Of a stretch of DNA of 13,578 nucleotides, positions 11,909 through 13,578 are shown one piece after another. The stretch spans positions 1 through 13,578 of the forward strand of contig DVKA01000027.1 in NCBI GenBank assembly GCA_018716365.1. The letters run 5' to 3'. This stretch comes from Candidatus Caccocola faecipullorum (GTDB lineage: Bacteria > Synergistota > Synergistia > Synergistales > Synergistaceae). Below the pieces are notes generated by a model that was not told the DNA's origin, made no database searches, and saw nothing but the letters and a program-made list of their open reading frames with translations. The translations under genes were made by a program, and so were the position numbers. Within the stretch, counting starts at the first letter, position 1. Each line of letters begins with the position of its first letter.

Positions 11909-12592
11909 TTAAATGTCGTGTCGGATTTTCCCGGTTTCTTCAAACCTGTAAGCGACAGCCTTGCCGGCTATACAGAAAACGCCAGCGTCCGCGGCGTCCT
12001 CCGGCGGGACGATGATGGCGCTGCCTCCGAAATCGCCGGAGATAAGGCGCACAGAGCCGTTCTTCGTATGCTGCGGGCGCTTCAGCGCCAGCTTGCCTTT
12101 GTAAAAAATGAGGGCGATGTCGAAATCTGATACCTGTTCAGCAGGATTAACGACGACGCAGCTTCCGGCGCGGATGGAAAATTTTTCAAACGAGCCGTCG
12201 TGCGTTACGAAAGCGAAAGGAGGCCTTTCAACATCGACAGCGCCGACGATTGAGCGTGGGACGGCGATGTTGTCTGTACACCCTGCGATGGAATTTTTTG
12301 AAGGCGCGGCGTCAAAAAATTCAGCTGCGCGCAGCACAGGAATAAGAAGCCAGTCGCCGGAGCCGTCCGCAAAAACATGAGACTGCACGGACGAAACGCC
12401 GGAGGCGAGATACTCCAGAGACACTCCGAGAATACCGGCAATAACGGCGGCGTCGCCAATCTTAGGCTCGCGCTCGTCGCGTTCGTAGCGCGCGACCGTC
12501 TCTGCGTCCATGCCCAGCGACTCCGCAATATCGCTGCGCTTTAAGCCCTTCTCTCTGCGCAGACGGCTCAAACGTGCTCCAAACGTCTCCAT
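11909..12592 (-). CDS. CI/LexA-like repressor: XRE HTH plus S24-type C-terminal domain
   Basis: A 227-residue phage-repressor-like regulator. An N-terminal XRE helix-turn-helix covers about 4-62 (LSRLRREKGLKRSDIAESLGMDAETVARYERDEREPK). A linker follows, then an S24/LexA-type region at about 80-220. The catalytic lysine position is kept (LALKRP, Lys171). The serine region reads HDGSFEKFSIRAG (131-143): aligned backwards from the AG, the usual serine position (GDSMEPLIPDG) falls on Phe135, while Ser134 is one residue off. Self-cleavage on DNA damage is therefore uncertain. ATG 12592 follows GAGGTGA. It diverges from a Sel1-repeat gene across an AT-rich region full of palindromes and most likely represses one or both. 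No integrase or structural phage gene is in the window. Confidence 0.85.
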   Translation of the reverse strand: METFGARLSRLRREKGLKRSDIAESLGMDAETVARYERDEREPKIGDAAVIAGILGVSLEYLASGVSSVQSHVFADGSGDWLLIPVLRAAEFFDAAPSKNSIAGCTDNIAVPRSIVGAVDVERPPFAFVTHDGSFEKFSIRAGSCVVVNPAEQVSDFDIALIFYKGKLALKRPQHTKNGSVRLISGDFGGSAIIVPPEDAADAGVFCIAGKAVAYRFEETGKIRHDI

Positions 12593-12638
12593 GCGCTCAC
12601 CTCGTTCATAAAGCTACATTATTCTGTGAGCGCGTTCA

Positions 12639-12741
12639 ACAACTATATAATTGTATATATACACATATTATAGAGATATTAAAAACAAATAATACAATCA
12701 ATTTATTGTAAAAATGATATTTATCATTATAATATAGTTGT
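12639..12741. promoter_or_regulatory. Palindrome-rich operator region between the CI-like and Sel1-repeat genes
   Basis: Several symmetric elements lie in about 100 AT-rich bases: an exact inverted pair ACAACTATAT (12639-12648) / ATATAGTTGT (12732-12741), the palindrome TGTATATATACA (12652-12663), TACAAT-N6-ATTGTA (12693-12710) and AATGATATTTATCATT (12713-12728). The half-site ATTGTA occurs at 12650, 12693 (inverted) and 12705, with GTTGTA at 12737. A minus-strand TATAAT (12667-12672) is a plausible -10 box for the CI-like gene. The layout resembles a lambdoid-style operator switch. Confidence 0.6.
12706..12733 (+). promoter_or_regulatory. Promoter of the Sel1-repeat gene
   Basis: TTGTAA (12706-12711), 16 bases, then TATAAT (12728-12733). 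The 16-bp palindrome AATGATATTTATCATT fills the spacer, and another palindrome overlaps the -35 box, so a bound repressor would exclude RNA polymerase. Confidence 0.6.
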
Positions 12742-12765
12742 ATTTATAAAAATAGGAGAATAACG

Positions 12766-13578
12766 ATGCCAAGTGCAAAAAAATACTACGTCTATATCCT
12801 ATGCGGTTTATTCATACTGTGCTCGGCGGCCCTCGCCGGAACCAAATGGTATTCCGCACACGAGCAGAAGCTGAAACAGGAACGCGACGCGGCAATCAGC
12901 GAAGCGATACAGATTTATAAAAATGGCGACTACGACAATGCAAAAGAGATATTCGCCAAATACGCTCAGAACGGCGACGGAGAGGCAATGCTCTACATCG
13001 GCAGAATATGCGAAAGCTATACAAAGGAATACGCAGAAGCCCTGAAATGGTATCAGAAAGCGGCAGTTAAGGGGTACGCCGCCGATGCTTATGCCGCCAT
13101 AGGGACGATGTACCGCGAAGGCACGGCAGACAGCACGCTGAGCAAAGAGGACAGGCTCGAAAAGGGCATCGAATTTTATGAAAAGGCAGCCGACGCAGGA
13201 AACGTCAAGGCGATGACGACCCTCGGAGATTTATATTTATCTGCCGGTGATTATGACAGAGCGGAGCCGTTGTACATAAAGGCCGCAGACAACGGCGACT
13301 GGGTCGCGATGTGCAGGATGGCGAATGTTGAAATGCGGAGAAACAAAACAAGAACAAATTCGATGGGTGAGAAAGCGCGTAACTGGCTGGAAAAGGCCGC
13401 GCAAACCAGCCAAGATCCCGCATTGAAAGTATTAGTCGCCGACGAATATATGTTCCAGTCGGCAGATTTTGGCAAAGCGGTGGAATGGGCGGAATCCGCA
13501 GTTGAGGACGGCTGCAAATATGGGCATCTTGTACTCGCCCAAGTATGTTCGGATAAGGAAGCCGGGAGATATTATGAC
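12766..13578 (+). CDS. Membrane-anchored or exported Sel1/TPR-repeat protein (C-terminus beyond window)
   Basis: The frame is open from ATG 12766 through the last base (271 codons, no stop), with AGGAG seven bases before the start. A hydrophobic segment at about 8-25 (YVYILCGLFILCSAALA) is a signal peptide or N-terminal anchor. It is followed by a charged helix (EQKLKQERDAAISEAI) and Sel1-like repeats of about 35 residues: EALKWYQKAAVKGYAADAY, KGIEFYEKAADAGNVKAM, AEPLYIKAADNGDWVAM and KAVEWAESAVEDGCKYGH. Sel1 repeats are protein-binding scaffolds, often in signalling or envelope complexes; no enzyme domain is seen in the available part. Expression is probably controlled by the divergent CI-like repressor. 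The function is unknown. Confidence 0.88.
   Translation, partial: MPSAKKYYVYILCGLFILCSAALAGTKWYSAHEQKLKQERDAAISEAIQIYKNGDYDNAKEIFAKYAQNGDGEAMLYIGRICESYTKEYAEALKWYQKAAVKGYAADAYAAIGTMYREGTADSTLSKEDRLEKGIEFYEKAADAGNVKAMTTLGDLYLSAGDYDRAEPLYIKAADNGDWVAMCRMANVEMRRNKTRTNSMGEKARNWLEKAAQTSQDPALKVLVADEYMFQSADFGKAVEWAESAVEDGCKYGHLVLAQVCSDKEAGRYYD

Overview
The window is bacterial, GC-rich and densely coded, with good Shine-Dalgarno sites and sigma70-type promoters. A TRAP-type solute-binding protein, a hexuronate/KDG catabolic cluster, an S-layer-homology-like secreted enzyme and the codon bias suggest an anaerobic heterotroph, perhaps of the Synergistota (Cloacibacillus/Synergistes-like) or a GC-rich Clostridia relative. 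This taxonomic guess is inference only; no marker gene here settles it.

Bases 1-5325 hold a sugar-acid module. On the minus strand, reading leftward, lie kdgK (KDG kinase), then a KDPG aldolase with an extra VOC-like C-terminal domain, closed by a strong terminator. A second transcription unit follows, with its own near-consensus promoter: an LgoD/idonate-type zinc dehydrogenase and then a DctP TRAP binding protein cut by the window edge. An IclR-family regulator is transcribed divergently from kdgK, with an IclR-type palindrome in the kdgK leader. The genes fit uptake of a uronate or aldonate, its oxidation, phosphorylation of KDG and cleavage to pyruvate plus glyceraldehyde-3-phosphate.

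Bases 5360-8781 carry three minus-strand genes: a secreted phosphodiester glycosidase with an SLH-like N-terminus; RlmN, which carries an unusual Arg/Gly/Glu-rich tail of about 220 residues with three 44-45 residue repeats; and a small two-helix membrane protein just behind it.

A tRNA-Ala(GGC) gene with a perfect consensus promoter and a strong terminator (8952-9115) marks a change to accessory-type content. First comes a HigB/HigA-type toxin-antitoxin operon whose toxin appears frameshifted by one base near its C-terminus. Next is a divergent pair of an HTH protein and a transmembrane Ser/Thr kinase. Last is a CI/LexA-like repressor divergent from a membrane-anchored Sel1-repeat protein that runs off the window, with an AT-rich, palindrome-packed control region between them. 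The two divergons (10029-13578) are the least explained part of the window and the best place to look for an undescribed signalling or defence-like module, although nothing in the sequence proves that they work together.
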